NCBI RefSeq assembly: GCF_003967515.1 | Contig: NZ_BIFQ01000001.1 | Span: forward strand, 3,596,001 to 3,660,000 | Direction: 5' to 3' | Source of the DNA: Dictyobacter aurantiacus | GTDB lineage: Bacteria > Chloroflexota > Ktedonobacteria > Ktedonobacterales > Ktedonobacteraceae | Length of the DNA: 64,000 nt | In this document: one piece after another, positions 10,401-19,208 of the stretch | Position numbering within the stretch: position 1 is the first letter of the stretch | How the letters are laid out: each line of letters starts with the position of its first letter | The notes under the pieces: model-generated | Told to the model about the DNA's origin: nothing | The model's database searches: none | The model's input: the letters and a program-made list of their open reading frames with translations, nothing else | Position numbers and translations under genes: made by a program

Positions 10401-10966
10401 TCGATCCTATTCGCGAGTTTGAGCGCAGCTATCTGCTGCAGGTCGTTGATCGGCTATGGATGGATCACATCGACTCTCTGGATGTGATGCGTGCCGGTAT
10501 CGGCTTCCGTTCCGTGGGTCAGCGCGATCCGCTGGTGGAGTTTAAGAACGAAGCCTACCGCATGTTCGAGGACCTGAAACTGGCCATCCAGCACTATACA
10601 GTGGATTCGCTGCTGAAGCTGTTGCGCAACGATGTAACGATTACGCTCCAGCGTCCAGAGCCCCAGCGTCGCATGCCAGCTAACGTCCATACCAACGCCG
10701 ACGAATTGGCCCAGGCCAGCGGCCAGGCCAAGAGCGATGAGGAAGACGTCAGGAAGTCGGCCAAACAGGCCAGATCGCGCAAAGACGCGGCCAGGGCTGC
10801 GGCGGCTGCCGCCGCAGCGGTCCCGGCGGGACGTGCGGCGCGCAATGGCGCCAGTAGCAGCGCTACCTCGACCACTACCGACGCCAATGGCTTCCCCAAA
10901 GTTGGCCGCAACGATCTCTGTCCCTGCGGCAGTGGAAAAAAATACAAAAAGTGCCACGGTGCTTAA
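7490..10966 (+). CDS. secA: Preprotein translocase ATPase SecA with a large N-terminal insertion
   Basis: SecA is the cytoplasmic motor that drives unfolded preproteins through SecYEG. At 1158 residues it is well above the usual 800-950. Residues 1-53 match the normal start ([20 protein letters not shown]). Residues about 54-241 are an extra helical, Glu/Leu-rich block that interrupts the family sequence, which resumes at [19 protein letters not shown]. Walker A MRTGEGKT is at about 289-295; the Walker B-type [11 protein letters not shown], the [10 protein letters not shown] block and GRAGRQGD follow. The Ala/Arg-rich linker leads to a C-terminal SEC-C zinc motif ([14 protein letters not shown]). 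AGGAG is about 12 bases before the ATG. A GC hairpin follows the stop. Confidence 0.97.
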   Translation: MQFLGKILGDPNKKEIKVMQPLIDKIEQLEPEMQKLSDEELAAKTAEFRSQLALHLKGGMVLENELVTLLREVLQKVEPLAEQCSDEHLHIALTEPRQKIDRNDPENELRHHLQDTLSAAFEKAYENLSPLLNTLRAAKAIHLAEQRGEWPDSEKAIIALLSEIEPQVKEIDSDFLHESFEALWPAFAEGRTPDAPRDDVANVRLTQFFIDLFHKIQEELVAIKADAIDELLPAIAKRYQKRGKTLEDLLPEAFAVVREASMRRIKMRHYVVQLIGGIVLHQGRIAEMRTGEGKTLVATLPIYLNALTGKGVHLVTVNDYLARRDAEWMGQIYTFLGMSVGVIVNSVEPQSNERRAAYQADITYGTNNEFGFDYLRDNMVTSLDQMVQRELNFAIVDEVDNILIDEARTPLIISGQGQESTDMYAKFARWATRLDGDEDYTVEEKTRSVMLTEKGIDKIEQLAGVSNIYDEENLDLTRYMENAIKAQVIFKRDKDYIVKDGEVIIVDEFTGRQMPGRRYSEGLHQAIEAKEGVQVQRENHTLATITFQNFFRLYKKLAGMTGTAITEAEEFHKIYTLDVVVIPTNKPVRRDDFADLIYRNQEAKYKAVVEEIKECHEAGQPVLVGTTSVEASEMLSHMLNLQGIPHNVLNAKHHEREAQIVAQAGRSGSVTIATNMAGRGTDINLGGNPAGYFDSILRKHAEQVDYIREMPSRNEDERAEKEEAIQEYLDNMSEAEKDKILQAQIEECDEDHKRVVELGGLHIIGTERHESRRIDNQLRGRAGRQGDPGSTRFFLALDDELMRRFAADRVAGIMERVGMDEDTPLESRFVSRFIESAQTRVEGYNFDMRKNVVEYDDVIAKQREVIYSDRRSVLEHGDMHERILSMIRNEVSRIVDAAFPAPVLTEEEQLESLFKALETWVEIPDDLIPENIHAVRRDTMKQELTDLVLDHYEKRGEELRKQAEEQGAENFDPIREFERSYLLQVVDRLWMDHIDSLDVMRAGIGFRSVGQRDPLVEFKNEAYRMFEDLKLAIQHYTVDSLLKLLRNDVTITLQRPEPQRRMPANVHTNADELAQASGQAKSDEEDVRKSAKQARSRKDAARAAAAAAAAVPAGRAARNGASSSATSTTTDANGFPKVGRNDLCPCGSGKKYKKCHGA

Positions 10967-10978
10967 TCTCTCATAACC

Positions 10979-11009
10979 AGCGCCCGCGCGGGTCTCCCGT
11001 GCGGGCGCT
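10979..11009 (+). terminator. Rho-independent-like terminator after secA
   Basis: A 14-bp stem with one G-T pair (AGCGCCCGCGCGGG against CCCGTGCGGGCGCT) and loop TCT starts 12 bases after the secA stop; a T-rich stretch (CTTCCTTTTGC) follows within a few bases. Confidence 0.75.
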
Positions 11010-11030
11010 ACGCTTCCTTTTGCTTACCCA

Positions 11031-11084
11031 AACGCCGCCGCTGAAAGCCCCTGAGCTTGCAGCCATGGGGATGAAAGCGGCGTT
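11031..11084 (+). repeat. IS605-end-like hairpin upstream of tnpB
   Basis: An 8-bp outer stem (AACGCCGC at 11031, GCGGCGTT ending 11084) encloses a smaller hairpin AGCCCCTGAGCTTGCAGCC followed by ATGGGG. The inner hairpin closely resembles the one overlapping the tnpB stop codon (12422-12444): both read AGCCC, CTTG, AGCC, then a bulged T and GGG. It could be part of the left end of this element or the leftover right end of an earlier insertion. Confidence 0.45.
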
Positions 11085-11134
11085 CTTTGTGTTGCGGGCG
11101 GGGGCTTGGGAATATCCTTAAGGAACGCATGTTC

Positions 11135-11163
11135 TTGACAAGAAGCGTTTCTGGCTGTACACT
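11135..11163 (+). promoter_or_regulatory. Sigma-70-type promoter candidate
   Basis: TTGACA at 11135-11140, a 17-base spacer, then TACACT at 11158-11163. It lies about 55 bases before the GTG start of tnpB. It may have served the malate synthase gene before the tnpB insertion, since only about 55 bases separate tnpB from aceB. Confidence 0.5.
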
Positions 11164-11218
11164 GCTGGGAAAAGGAACCTGATCAACGCGATCACAGAGC
11201 CATGGGGAAGGGGGTCAC

Positions 11219-12436
11219 GTGAGCAACCGACGCACGTCAAAGCGCAAGCCTACGATCGGAACGAAACCATCCACGAGAACCTATCAGTTTCGGCTCTATC
11301 CCACGCGCAAACAACAACGTGTGTTAGAGCACTGGTTGCGGCTGTGCTGCGAGACCTACAATGCCGCCCTTGACGAGCGCAAAAGCGCCTATCGGATGGC
11401 AGGAGTGTCGCTCTCGTTTGAAGATCAATGCGCCGAACTGCCCGCATGCAAAGCGGTTCGTCCCGATCTGGCTGAAGTGCCGGCCCAGGTCCTACAGAAT
11501 GTCGTCAAGCGCGTGGATCTGGCCTTTCAGGCGTTCTTTGGACGTGTGGCTCAGGACAAGACTCCGGGCTTTCCGCGTTTCAAATCGAGTGGGCGATATC
11601 ATTCGTTGACCTTCAAGCAGTATGGCAACAGCTTCAAGATCCACCCGCAGGATCAGCACAAGCGTGGCAGATTGGAATTGGCCAGGCTCGGTCACATCAA
11701 AATGGTGCTGCATCGTGCGGTCACCAGAACACCGAAAACTGCCATTGTTAAACGCACTCCGACTGGCAAGTGGTTCGTGAGTATCACGGTTGAGTTTTCT
11801 GAGCAGCCAGCCCAGAAGAAGCGTGCGCTGGCATGCGCGGAAGCCGTGGGCATTGATGTCGGTTTGCATTCCTTTGCGTACTTGAGTACCGGAGAAGCGA
11901 TTGCCAATCCTCGCTTTTTCCGCCAGGAGGAGGCGAAACTGGCACGAGCCTCTCGCAAGCTGTCCCGGGCGGCCAAGGGTACCAATGCACGAGCGAAACG
12001 ACGCAAGGTCGTCGCCCGCATCCATGAACGTATCGCCAATCGGCGCAAGAACTTCATTGAGCAGGAAGCCAGTAAGCTGGTCGCCCGCTTTGGGTTGCTT
12101 GCCGTGGAAGCTCTCGTCGTGCGTAATATGGTCAAGAACCCGCGTTTATCAAAGTCGATTGCCGATGCATCGTGGTCACAGTTTTTCACGCGCCTGCAGG
12201 CCAAAGCGGAAGAAGCTGGGAGGCAGGTCGTGAAAGTGGATCCGGCGTATACATCTCAGACCTGCTCGGCTTGTGAATATCGGCAACCGATGCCGTTGTC
12301 AGTGCGAGTGTATGAGTGTCCCCACTGTGGTCTGGTCATCCACCGTGACTACAATGGGAGTCTCAATATCTTAGCGGAGGCGTTTCAAGCCTGTGGACGA
12401 GCAGGCCGAGTCATTCCAGAAGCCCTCGGCTTGTAG
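11219..12436 (+). CDS. tnpB: TnpB, RNA-guided endonuclease of IS200/IS605-type element
   Basis: TnpB is a RuvC-type nuclease guided by an omega RNA from the element's right end and is the ancestor of Cas12. Its 405 residues are a normal length. The N-terminal [20 protein letters not shown] is typical. The three RuvC acids are present: Asp213 in [10 protein letters not shown], Glu297 in [10 protein letters not shown] and Asp377 in [10 protein letters not shown]. The zinc-finger cysteines C349/C352 and C367/C370 are intact. Nothing indicates inactivation. The start is GTG at 11219 with a purine-rich GGGGAAGGGGG upstream. The stop codon sits inside the right-end hairpin. The gene ends about 55 bases before the aceB ATG, so transcription from tnpB may drive aceB. 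Confidence 0.93.
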   Translation: MSNRRTSKRKPTIGTKPSTRTYQFRLYPTRKQQRVLEHWLRLCCETYNAALDERKSAYRMAGVSLSFEDQCAELPACKAVRPDLAEVPAQVLQNVVKRVDLAFQAFFGRVAQDKTPGFPRFKSSGRYHSLTFKQYGNSFKIHPQDQHKRGRLELARLGHIKMVLHRAVTRTPKTAIVKRTPTGKWFVSITVEFSEQPAQKKRALACAEAVGIDVGLHSFAYLSTGEAIANPRFFRQEEAKLARASRKLSRAAKGTNARAKRRKVVARIHERIANRRKNFIEQEASKLVARFGLLAVEALVVRNMVKNPRLSKSIADASWSQFFTRLQAKAEEAGRQVVKVDPAYTSQTCSACEYRQPMPLSVRVYECPHCGLVIHRDYNGSLNILAEAFQACGRAGRVIPEALGL

Positions 12437-12470
12437 CCGTAGGGAGTCGTCACAGTATAAGGATGTTCAT
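12300..12470 (+). ncRNA. Possible omega RNA (right-end RNA) of the TnpB element
   Basis: Known TnpB elements produce a guide RNA from the 3' end of tnpB through the right end. Here a hairpin at 12423-12444 (CCCT, CGGCT, loop TGT, AGCCG, bulged T, AGGG) followed by GAGTCGTCAC overlaps the stop codon. By analogy the guide would be the DNA just beyond the right end, that is, the leader of aceB. Limits are approximate and expression is unproven. Confidence 0.4.
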
Positions 12471-12491
12471 TTGTCAGAAAGGGGTCAACGC

Positions 12492-14093
12492 ATGACTGAA
12501 CAACAGCTATCTGTGGATGGGGTAGAGGTACGAGCGGCGGTAACACCGGAGTTCGCCGAGATTCTGACGCCTGAGGCTTTACAATTTATCGCGCAACTGA
12601 CGCGTTCGGTTCGTGGGCGCCGCCGTGAATTGTTGGAGCGCCGCGCCCAGCGGCAGAAGGATATCGATGCGGGGCAACTACCGCATTTCCTGCCCGAGAC
12701 CGAGCATATCCGTAATGGCGATTGGACGATCGCTCCCCTGCCCGCCGATCTACAGGACCGCCGCGTCGAGATCACGGGTCCCGTTGAGCGTAAGATGGTG
12801 ATCAACGCGCTTAATTCGGGGGCGAAGGTCTTCATGGCCGACTTCGAGGATGCGCACTCTCCGACCTGGGAGGCTACCATTCAGGGCCAGATCAATGTGC
12901 GTGATGCCGTTCGCCGCACGATCACCTTTAGCAGTCCCGAGGGGAAACAGTATAAGTTGAACGAGCAGACCGCCGTCTTGCTGGTGCGTCCTCGTGGCTG
13001 GCACCTGGATGAGAAGCATGTCTATGTCGATGGTCAGCCGGTCCCCGGCGGCATCTTCGACTTTGGCCTGTATTTTTTCCATAATGTGCGCCAGCTGCTG
13101 GAGAATGGTACCGGCCCCTACTTTTATTTGCCCAAGCTGGAGAGCCATCTGGAGGCGCGCCTGTGGAACGATGTCTTTGTGGAGGCTCAACAGGCACTGA
13201 GTATCCCTGAGGGTACCATCAAGGCCACGGTACTCATCGAGACCATTCTGGCTACGTTTGAGATGGATGAGATTCTCTATGAGCTGCGCAACCACTCGGC
13301 TGGCCTCAACTGTGGACGCTGGGACTACATCTTCAGCGTGATTAAGAAGCTGCACAATCATCCCGAGTTCTTGCTGCCCGATCGCGCCCAGGTGACGATG
13401 ACGACCCATTTTATGCGCTCGTATTCCCTGCTAACGATCGCCACCTGTCATAAGCGCAACGCGCCCGCCATCGGCGGCATGGCGGCCCAGATTCCGATCA
13501 AGAATGATCCCGCCGCCAATGAAGAGGCCCTCGCGCGTGTGCGCGCCGACAAGAATCGCGAGGCCAACGATGGTCACGATGGCACGTGGGTGGCCCACCC
13601 CGGCCTGGTTCCGATCGCCCTGGAAGAGTTTAATGCCGTCATGAAGACCCCCAACCAGATCGAGCGCAAGCGCAAGGATGTCAGGGTGACCGAGGCCGAT
13701 CTGTTGCAGATGCCCGAGGGAACGATCACGGAGGCTGGTCTGCGCAACAACATCAGCGTCAGCCTGCAGTACCTGGAATCCTGGCTGCGCGGCAATGGCT
13801 GCGTCCCCATCAATAACCTGATGGAAGATGCCGCTACCGTCGAGATCTCGCGCGCCCAGATCTGGCAGTGGGTTCGCCATCCCAAAGGCATCCTGCAGGA
13901 TGGCCGCAAGGTCACCCTGGATCTGTTCCGCCAGGTCATGGCCGAAGAATTGGACCGGCTGGAGGAGAAGTTGGGCGAGCCCGTCTACGCCAACCGCAAA
14001 TTCTCGGATGCCGCTCGCATCCTTGACGAGCTCATCAGCAGCGACACCTTCATCGAATTCCTCACCCTCCCCGCCTACAAATATCTCCCATAA
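12492..14093 (+). CDS. aceB: Malate synthase A
   Basis: Condenses glyoxylate and acetyl-CoA to malate, the second step of the glyoxylate shunt. Its 533 residues match the A-type enzyme. The signature [16 protein letters not shown] is clear, along with [41 protein letters not shown] and the C-terminal [13 protein letters not shown] longer frame opens within tnpB at 12393, but the ATG at 12492 has GAAAGGGG about 8 bases upstream and starts the conserved protein. No isocitrate lyase gene is in the window. The TnpB insertion directly upstream has probably displaced the native promoter. A 25-bp palindrome follows the stop. Confidence 0.95.
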   Translation: MTEQQLSVDGVEVRAAVTPEFAEILTPEALQFIAQLTRSVRGRRRELLERRAQRQKDIDAGQLPHFLPETEHIRNGDWTIAPLPADLQDRRVEITGPVERKMVINALNSGAKVFMADFEDAHSPTWEATIQGQINVRDAVRRTITFSSPEGKQYKLNEQTAVLLVRPRGWHLDEKHVYVDGQPVPGGIFDFGLYFFHNVRQLLENGTGPYFYLPKLESHLEARLWNDVFVEAQQALSIPEGTIKATVLIETILATFEMDEILYELRNHSAGLNCGRWDYIFSVIKKLHNHPEFLLPDRAQVTMTTHFMRSYSLLTIATCHKRNAPAIGGMAAQIPIKNDPAANEEALARVRADKNREANDGHDGTWVAHPGLVPIALEEFNAVMKTPNQIERKRKDVRVTEADLLQMPEGTITEAGLRNNISVSLQYLESWLRGNGCVPINNLMEDAATVEISRAQIWQWVRHPKGILQDGRKVTLDLFRQVMAEELDRLEEKLGEPVYANRKFSDAARILDELISSDTFIEFLTLPAYKYLP

Positions 14094-14110
14094 GAAGGGT
14101 GAACTTACAG

Positions 14111-14197
14111 TTTTATATGTTTGTGGCCGGGTCGCACAGCGACCCGGCCACAAACATATAAAACAGGGCGCGGCCGCGCCAGCGGCCGAGCCCTGTT
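14111..14197. repeat. Composite palindrome repeat, locus 1 (aceB/thrS)
   Basis: A 25-bp perfect inverted repeat (14111-14135 with 14139-14163, loop ACA) is followed at once by a GC-rich core hairpin (14163-14197, containing GCGGCCGCGCCAGCGGCC). This is the order seen at right-type copies elsewhere: long variable palindrome, A-run, GCGGCCGC core. It fills the gap between the convergent genes aceB and thrS and ends at the thrS stop codon, so it may also act as a terminator for both. Confidence 0.75.
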
Positions 14198-15988
14198 CTA
14201 TAACTCCATGCTCTTGGAGTCAACGATCCTTGAGACACGCTCAATGAACTGCGTCAGCGCAACCGCTTTGAGATCAACATTCGTGCGCAGGCGCACGGAG
14301 ACCGCCCCGGCTTCCGCCTCTTTATCTCCCACCACCAGCATGTAGGGGATCTTCTGCAACTGGGCGTCACGGATCTTGGCGTTCATGCGTTCCCCTCGGC
14401 CGTCGACTTCGGCTCTGATGCCAGCGGCCTTTAGTTGCGCAAGCACTTTATATGCGTAGTCGTGGTGACGATCGGCGATCGGGATCACCATGGCCTGTAG
14501 CGGTGAGAGCCAGACCGGGAAGGCGCCGGCGTAGTGCTCGATTAGCATGGCCATAAAGCGTTCCGTTGAGCCGGTGACGGCGCGGTGGATCATTACTGGA
14601 CGATGCGACTGCCCATCTTCACCGATATACTCCAGCTCAAAGTTCATCGGCTGCACGAAGTCGAGCTGTACCGTGGAACACTGCCACTCACGGCCCAAAG
14701 CATCACGCACCATAAAGTCCACCTTGGGACCATAGAAGGCCGCTTCGCCGATCCCCTCCTCATACTGGATGCCCCGGCTATCCACGGCCTCTCGTAGCGC
14801 GGCTTCGGCCGTATTCCAGACCTCGTCGCTGCCCTCATACTCCTCCATCTTATGTGGATCGCGTAGCGACAGGCGTACCCAGTAGTCCTGCAGCCCATAG
14901 GTCTCGAAGACCTCCAGCGTCAGGTTGACGGCCTTATTGAACTCCTCTTGAATCTGGTCGGGACGCATAAAGACGTGGGCGTCGTCCTGCGTCACGCTGC
15001 GCACGCGAGCCAGGCCCGTCAGCGCGCCGGTCTTCTCATAGCGGTAGAGCGTGTCGGACTCCGCGTAGCGGATGGGCAGCTCGCGATAGCTGTGCATCTG
15101 GGACTTAAACATCAGGATGTGATGCGGGCAGTTCATCGGCTTCAGCATGTAGGCATCGTCATCCGCTAGCTCCTGGTCGCCTTTCATGACCGGAAACATG
15201 TGGTCGCGATAGCTATACCAGTGCCTGGACGTCTTGTAGAGGCGCACCTTGCCAATATTCGATGTCCAGACGTGCTGATAGCCATAGCGCTCCTGCGTTT
15301 CGCGCACATAGGACTCCATCAGGTGGCGTAGCGTCTCGCCGCGTGGATAGAACATAGGCACGCCAGCGCAGACCTCGTCGCTGAAGGTGAACAGCTTGAG
15401 CTCGCGTCCCAACTTGCGGTGATCGCGCTTCTGCGCCTCCTCTAACCGCCAGAGATACTGATCTAACTCCTCCTGATTAAACCAGGCCGTGCCATAGATG
15501 CGCTGCAGCATGGGACGATACTCGTCCCCCAGCCAGTAGGCGCCCGCCACGCGCATCAGCTTGATCGGCCCGATCTGGCTCGTGTTCTCCACGTGTGGAC
15601 CATGGCATAGATCCAGGAAGTTGCCCTGTTGATAGATGCCAACCTCCTCCTCGGGCAGGTTCTCAATGATCTCGACCTTATATTCCTGTCCCTTCTGGTG
15701 GAAGTATTCCAGCGCCCTGTCGCGCGGCCACTGCTCATGCAGAAAAGGATGTCCGGCGGCGATAATGCGGCGCATACGCTGTTCAATCTCCGGCAGGTCT
15801 TCAGGTGTCAGGGGACGTGGCAGGGCGAAATCATAATAGAAACCATCCTCAATGGCAGGCCCGATCGCGAACTTCGCGTCCGGGAAGATCTCCTGGACCG
15901 CCTCCGCCATGACGTGCGCAGCCGAGTGGCGCATACGTTGAAGCGGCGTATACTGTACCGACTCCTGAAGCTCAACTTCAACCGACAT
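14198..15988 (-). CDS. thrS: Threonyl-tRNA synthetase without TGS domain
   Basis: Charges tRNA-Thr in the cytoplasm. It is a 596-residue class II synthetase. The editing domain starts almost at once (MRHSAAHVMAEAVQEIFPD, about residues 17-35) with GFYYDF and later DLCHGPHVENT, so the N-terminal TGS domain of the 640-residue form is missing. Catalytic blocks include PMFYPRGETLR, MLKPMNCPHHI with the zinc-binding Cys, the motif 2 region ALTGLARVRSVTQDDAH and motif 3 GSTERFMAMLIEHY. The anticodon-binding domain follows (IRAEVDGRGERMNAKIRDAQ). AAGGAGG lies about 8 bases before the ATG at 15988; the longer frame from 16141 only reads through the T-box leader. Expression is probably controlled by uncharged tRNA-Thr. 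Confidence 0.96.
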   Translation of the reverse strand: MSVEVELQESVQYTPLQRMRHSAAHVMAEAVQEIFPDAKFAIGPAIEDGFYYDFALPRPLTPEDLPEIEQRMRRIIAAGHPFLHEQWPRDRALEYFHQKGQEYKVEIIENLPEEEVGIYQQGNFLDLCHGPHVENTSQIGPIKLMRVAGAYWLGDEYRPMLQRIYGTAWFNQEELDQYLWRLEEAQKRDHRKLGRELKLFTFSDEVCAGVPMFYPRGETLRHLMESYVRETQERYGYQHVWTSNIGKVRLYKTSRHWYSYRDHMFPVMKGDQELADDDAYMLKPMNCPHHILMFKSQMHSYRELPIRYAESDTLYRYEKTGALTGLARVRSVTQDDAHVFMRPDQIQEEFNKAVNLTLEVFETYGLQDYWVRLSLRDPHKMEEYEGSDEVWNTAEAALREAVDSRGIQYEEGIGEAAFYGPKVDFMVRDALGREWQCSTVQLDFVQPMNFELEYIGEDGQSHRPVMIHRAVTGSTERFMAMLIEHYAGAFPVWLSPLQAMVIPIADRHHDYAYKVLAQLKAAGIRAEVDGRGERMNAKIRDAQLQKIPYMLVVGDKEAEAGAVSVRLRTNVDLKAVALTQFIERVSRIVDSKSMEL

Positions 15989-16300
15989 AATCAAAGCCTC
16001 CTTAGCTGACAACAACAAAAAAACCTCTTCATCCCACACTGGGACGAAAAGGTCTGGCGCTTTTCGTGGTTCCACCCTGTTTCCGCGTTTTCTTGCTCTG
16101 ATCACCTTACACGCCATAGGCAACGGCGAACTTAACCGCAAGCCTTCTATATGATGTTTGCGCAGGCAAGAGAAACGTGCTCATGCACCCGTTAACGCGG
16201 GTGAAACGTGTACTTTACTGCCTCAGTACAGGCTGGCGAGGGGTATCATCTTTCTTACCGGTATCGGGAGCACTCTCAGCCGCCGATGCATCCTCTCTGT
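15989..16300 (-). promoter_or_regulatory. T-box riboswitch leader of thrS
   Basis: On the minus strand the canonical T-box sequence AGGGTGGAACCACG occurs at 16065-16078. About 12 bases further downstream is an intrinsic terminator: a 13-bp stem with two G-T pairs (16040-16052 with 16024-16036, loop GTG) and seven Ts (16017-16023). The thrS SD follows. This order (T-box antiterminator, terminator, SD) is diagnostic of transcription-attenuating T-boxes. ACC triplets that could act as the Thr specifier occur near 16254 and 16227, but I could not place Stem I with certainty, so the upstream limit is approximate. Confidence 0.85.
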
Positions 16301-16568
16301 ACACCTCTGGGAAAGGACATGTCTCGCGTTACCACGCTCCCATACAAAATTGGGAGCCTCTGCCCTGATTATTTTTATTAACAATAACTATAACATAGCC
16401 TGTAATCCCCTGTAAATGTACATATTCAACACACATGGAATATCCACGAGTGGCTACACTATCTGTGCTGGATCTTTACCATTGAGTATCCCTTTGGCTG
16501 ACAAAAGGGGAGTATATATACTATATGTTTCGGCTTCTGTGAACTTAGCGCTCTTCCATGGACCGGGT
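16301..16568. other. Intergenic stretch, nothing recognised
   Basis: This is the region between the T-box leader and the tandem repeat. No supported coding frame, terminator or known RNA is seen; it probably holds the thrS promoter on the minus strand. Confidence 0.4.
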
Positions 16569-16832
16569 GCGCATCTGGCGTGCAGCCATCAAAACAGGCG
16601 TCAATGGCTCCTCTTCTACTCCTTGTCTGTGCGCGTGTATCTGACGTGCAGCCATCAAAGCAGGCATCAATGGCTCCTCTTCTACTCCTTGTCTGTGCGG
16701 GTGTATCTGGCGTGCAGCCATCAACGCAGGCGTCAATGGCTCCTCTTCTACTCCTTGTCTGTGCGGGTGTATCTGGCGTGCAGCCATCAACGCAGGCGTC
16801 AATGGCTTCTCTTCTACTCCTCGTATGTGTGT
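16569..16832. repeat. Four tandem copies of a 66-bp unit
   Basis: Units begin near 16569, 16635, 16701 and 16767. Each contains CGTGCAGCCATCAA, then CAATGGCTCCTCTTCTACTC and CTTGTCTGTGCG, with a few substitutions. Because 66 is divisible by three, several frames stay open and produce 22-residue repeats. These frames lack SDs and known domains, so I do not call a gene. The array runs directly into the palindrome and core at 16823. Confidence 0.85.
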
Positions 16833-16941
16833 GCATCGGGTGCGCCTCCGCGCACCCGATGCACACACATACAAAACCAGGGCGTCCGCGCAGCGGACGC
16901 GCGTGTGTGGGCGCTCAGTGTCCTGCTACAACGAGAATAAG
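16823..16941. repeat. Composite palindrome repeat, locus 2 (right-type end)
   Basis: A 23-bp perfect inverted repeat (16823-16845 with 16850-16872, loop CTCC) contains GTGCATCGGGTGCGC. The A-run and GC core follow (GCGTCCGCGCAGCGGACGC), then a G-rich hairpin and a terminal AGAATAAG. The same palindrome word appears at the 24.3-kb copy. Confidence 0.75.
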
Positions 16942-17128
16942 ACCTACTCCTGGAAAGAGAGGGCAAAAAGTGGAAAAAGGCCTCGCAGAGGGCGCACTAG
17001 ACGTTCGGGTGATGCTATTCCGCAGCAAAGAGTTGTCGTGCTATAATACAAGGGTTATCACGATATGTCAGTGCCTTGTTTAAGTGATGACTTTCGCATA
17101 GTCATACGCCAGGAGCACATAAGCTTTG

Positions 17129-19108
17129 ATGAGCTCTCACTTCACACAACAATCACCAATCTCCCAGTATCGAGTGGCTGCCATTCAGTATGAGCCAACG
17201 TTCGGAGAGAAAGAAAAGAACATTCTGGACCTTCTCCGTTTGGTAGAAGATGCGGCTACGCACGATGCGCGTCTCATCGTGTTGCCAGAGATGGCGACCA
17301 CCGGATATTGCTGGATTTCTGGTGAGGAGATCGGTCCCTATACGGAGCCGATTCCCGGTCCAACTACCGAGCGTTTTCAGGCGCTCGCCGGTAAGTACGC
17401 TTGCTATATTGCTTTGGGTCTGCCCGAGGTAGATGTGGCGACCCAGGTTTATTACAATAGTATGGTTTTGCTGGGGCCCGATGGGGTGGTGGGTGTATAT
17501 CGCAAGGTGCATCTCGATATTGGAGATCCGCGCTGGGCACGCGATGGTGACCTGGGCATCCCGGTTTGGGATACCCCTATCGGGCGTTTGAGCGCGCTTA
17601 TCAGCGGCGATGCTCGATATTTCGAGTCGGCCCGTATCGCGGCCCTGCACGGGGCCGATGTGCTGCTCTTTCCTACCAACTGGGTTGATGAGTCCTGCCC
17701 GAGCAGCTGGTGGATGGCTCGCGCCTTTGAGAATCAATTGTATACGATCGTCGCCAATCGTTATGGGCGTGAGCGTGGCGTTCAGTTTCGCGGTGGTAGC
17801 TGCGTAATCAATCCGGATGGGACCATCCAGGATTTTCTGGAGGATGGTGAAGGGATCATCTATGGCGAGGTGGATCTGCAGCGGTGCCGCGATAAGCGCT
17901 GGCTCCATGAGGATGAGGTGATCGGCTGGCCACTGGATGATCGGCGTCCCGCCAGCTATCGGGAGGTGGTGCATAACAGCTATCTGTGGGAGCCTTTGCG
18001 CTACCATAGCTTGTATGAGCTGGGTGAATTGCCAACCGGACAACTGTCTTGTGCGGGCATTGTGCAGATGGATCTGTCTTCTAGCGTGGCTTCTCCTGGA
18101 ATGCTGGCAGCCGAGCGTATCTCGCTCCTGCATGATTGGCTGAAGATGCAGATGCACGATAACGCGCCGGCCGCCCCGGATGTGATGGTGCTGCCGGAAC
18201 TGCTCCTGCCGGGACCGGTTCCTCAGCAGATTATCGATAGCCAGGATACCGCCGCTCTGGCCGCGCATTTCCAGCAGGGGGCGATACAGGTCCCGGGTCC
18301 CGAAACGGAAGCTCTGGTCGCGCTGGCCAACGATCTGCAGATCAGTATGGTGCTGGGTGTGGCGGAGCAGGCCGGTGAAGATACATACTACAATACCGTG
18401 CTACTGATCGATCCTGAAGGGGTGTATGGCATCTATCGTAAGATACACCTGAGCCAGCTTGATCGCCTGTGGGCGTTGCCCGGTGACCTGGGCTTTCCAA
18501 CCTTTGATACACCCACGGGTCGCATCGGTCTGGCAACGGGCTACGATGTGCTTTTCCCGGAGACGCTGCGTGTGTTGGCCAGCAAGGGGACGGATCTGGT
18601 GTGCGCTCCGGCCATGCTGAACTTCCCTGCTCCTATTGGTTTACAACTGTCTCATTCGTCATCTTTTAGAGATGATGATGGTGGTGTGAATGAGCCCTTC
18701 CATTTCTTGATCTGGCGCACGCGGGCGGCCGAGCATAATGTTTACCTGGCCCTGGCCAACTGGTTCGGAGAGGCGCATGGCATCCAGGCCAATGGCCTTA
18801 GCGGTATCTTCTCTCCGGGCGCGGGTAGCCTCTACACTCTGACAGAGGTGATCGCTGACGAAGATGAAGACGGCCTGATGATGATGACGATTGATACGCG
18901 CGAGCAGCGTACAGGTCGTCGTACGACGCGTATGCTGGAGTATAGTCCGGGCGATATGGCTGGCTCGCTCACCGGTGAACTGGCGTATAATATTCTGGAT
19001 TCTATTCCAGGAAATCTCGTGCGCAGCAAGCCTATGCTGCGCAAACGCCAGGTATTCTGGTATATGGATCTTGTACGCGCGAATATCCGTAAGCCACGTC
19101 AGGACTAG
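17129..19108 (+). CDS. Tandem two-domain nitrilase-fold protein lacking catalytic cysteines
   Basis: 659 residues with two complete carbon-nitrogen hydrolase (CN hydrolase) domains in tandem, about residues 14-265 and 305-600. Nitrilase-superfamily amidases use a Glu-Lys-Cys triad. Domain 1 keeps Glu54 (VLPEMATTG) and Lys126 (VYRKVHLD), but the Cys position reads ISGDARYFE, so Cys is Ser159. Domain 2 keeps Glu357 (VLPELLLPG) and Lys438 (IYRKIHLS), but reads ATGYDVLFPE, so Cys is Gly471. Both nucleophiles are absent, which argues for a non-catalytic binding or structural role. An AGGAG is 13 bases before ATG 17129; TTG at 17126 is an alternative start. It is followed after 100 bases by a sensor kinase, so co-expression is possible. 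Confidence 0.85.
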   Translation: MSSHFTQQSPISQYRVAAIQYEPTFGEKEKNILDLLRLVEDAATHDARLIVLPEMATTGYCWISGEEIGPYTEPIPGPTTERFQALAGKYACYIALGLPEVDVATQVYYNSMVLLGPDGVVGVYRKVHLDIGDPRWARDGDLGIPVWDTPIGRLSALISGDARYFESARIAALHGADVLLFPTNWVDESCPSSWWMARAFENQLYTIVANRYGRERGVQFRGGSCVINPDGTIQDFLEDGEGIIYGEVDLQRCRDKRWLHEDEVIGWPLDDRRPASYREVVHNSYLWEPLRYHSLYELGELPTGQLSCAGIVQMDLSSSVASPGMLAAERISLLHDWLKMQMHDNAPAAPDVMVLPELLLPGPVPQQIIDSQDTAALAAHFQQGAIQVPGPETEALVALANDLQISMVLGVAEQAGEDTYYNTVLLIDPEGVYGIYRKIHLSQLDRLWALPGDLGFPTFDTPTGRIGLATGYDVLFPETLRVLASKGTDLVCAPAMLNFPAPIGLQLSHSSSFRDDDGGVNEPFHFLIWRTRAAEHNVYLALANWFGEAHGIQANGLSGIFSPGAGSLYTLTEVIADEDEDGLMMMTIDTREQRTGRRTTRMLEYSPGDMAGSLTGELAYNILDSIPGNLVRSKPMLRKRQVFWYMDLVRANIRKPRQD

Positions 19109-19208
19109 CTGACCAGTCGTGGATACTGGTGTTCTTACTTGGATGCTTGAATAACTGACTGCCTGCATACCCGAATGCCTGAATGCTTATAATTAACGCG
19201 GAGCATGC

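Larger units (their letters stand above)
11085..12470 (+). mobile_element. tnpB-only IS200/IS605-type element (ends approximate)
   Basis: The element carries a single tnpB and no tnpA Y1 transposase, as in IS1341-type elements, and would depend on a transposase elsewhere. The right end is marked by a hairpin overlapping the tnpB stop. No target duplication is expected for this family. The exact ends cannot be fixed without comparing other copies. Confidence 0.6.

Noticed and set aside
16569..16832. CRISPR-like array
   Set aside because: Units are contiguous near-identical 66-mers without unique spacers, and no cas genes are nearby. The same applies to the 89-bp and 91-bp arrays.
16580..17083. 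Open frame of 167 codons with 22-residue repeats
   Set aside because: It is produced by a 66-bp tandem array open in several frames, lacks an SD and continues into a palindrome and core.
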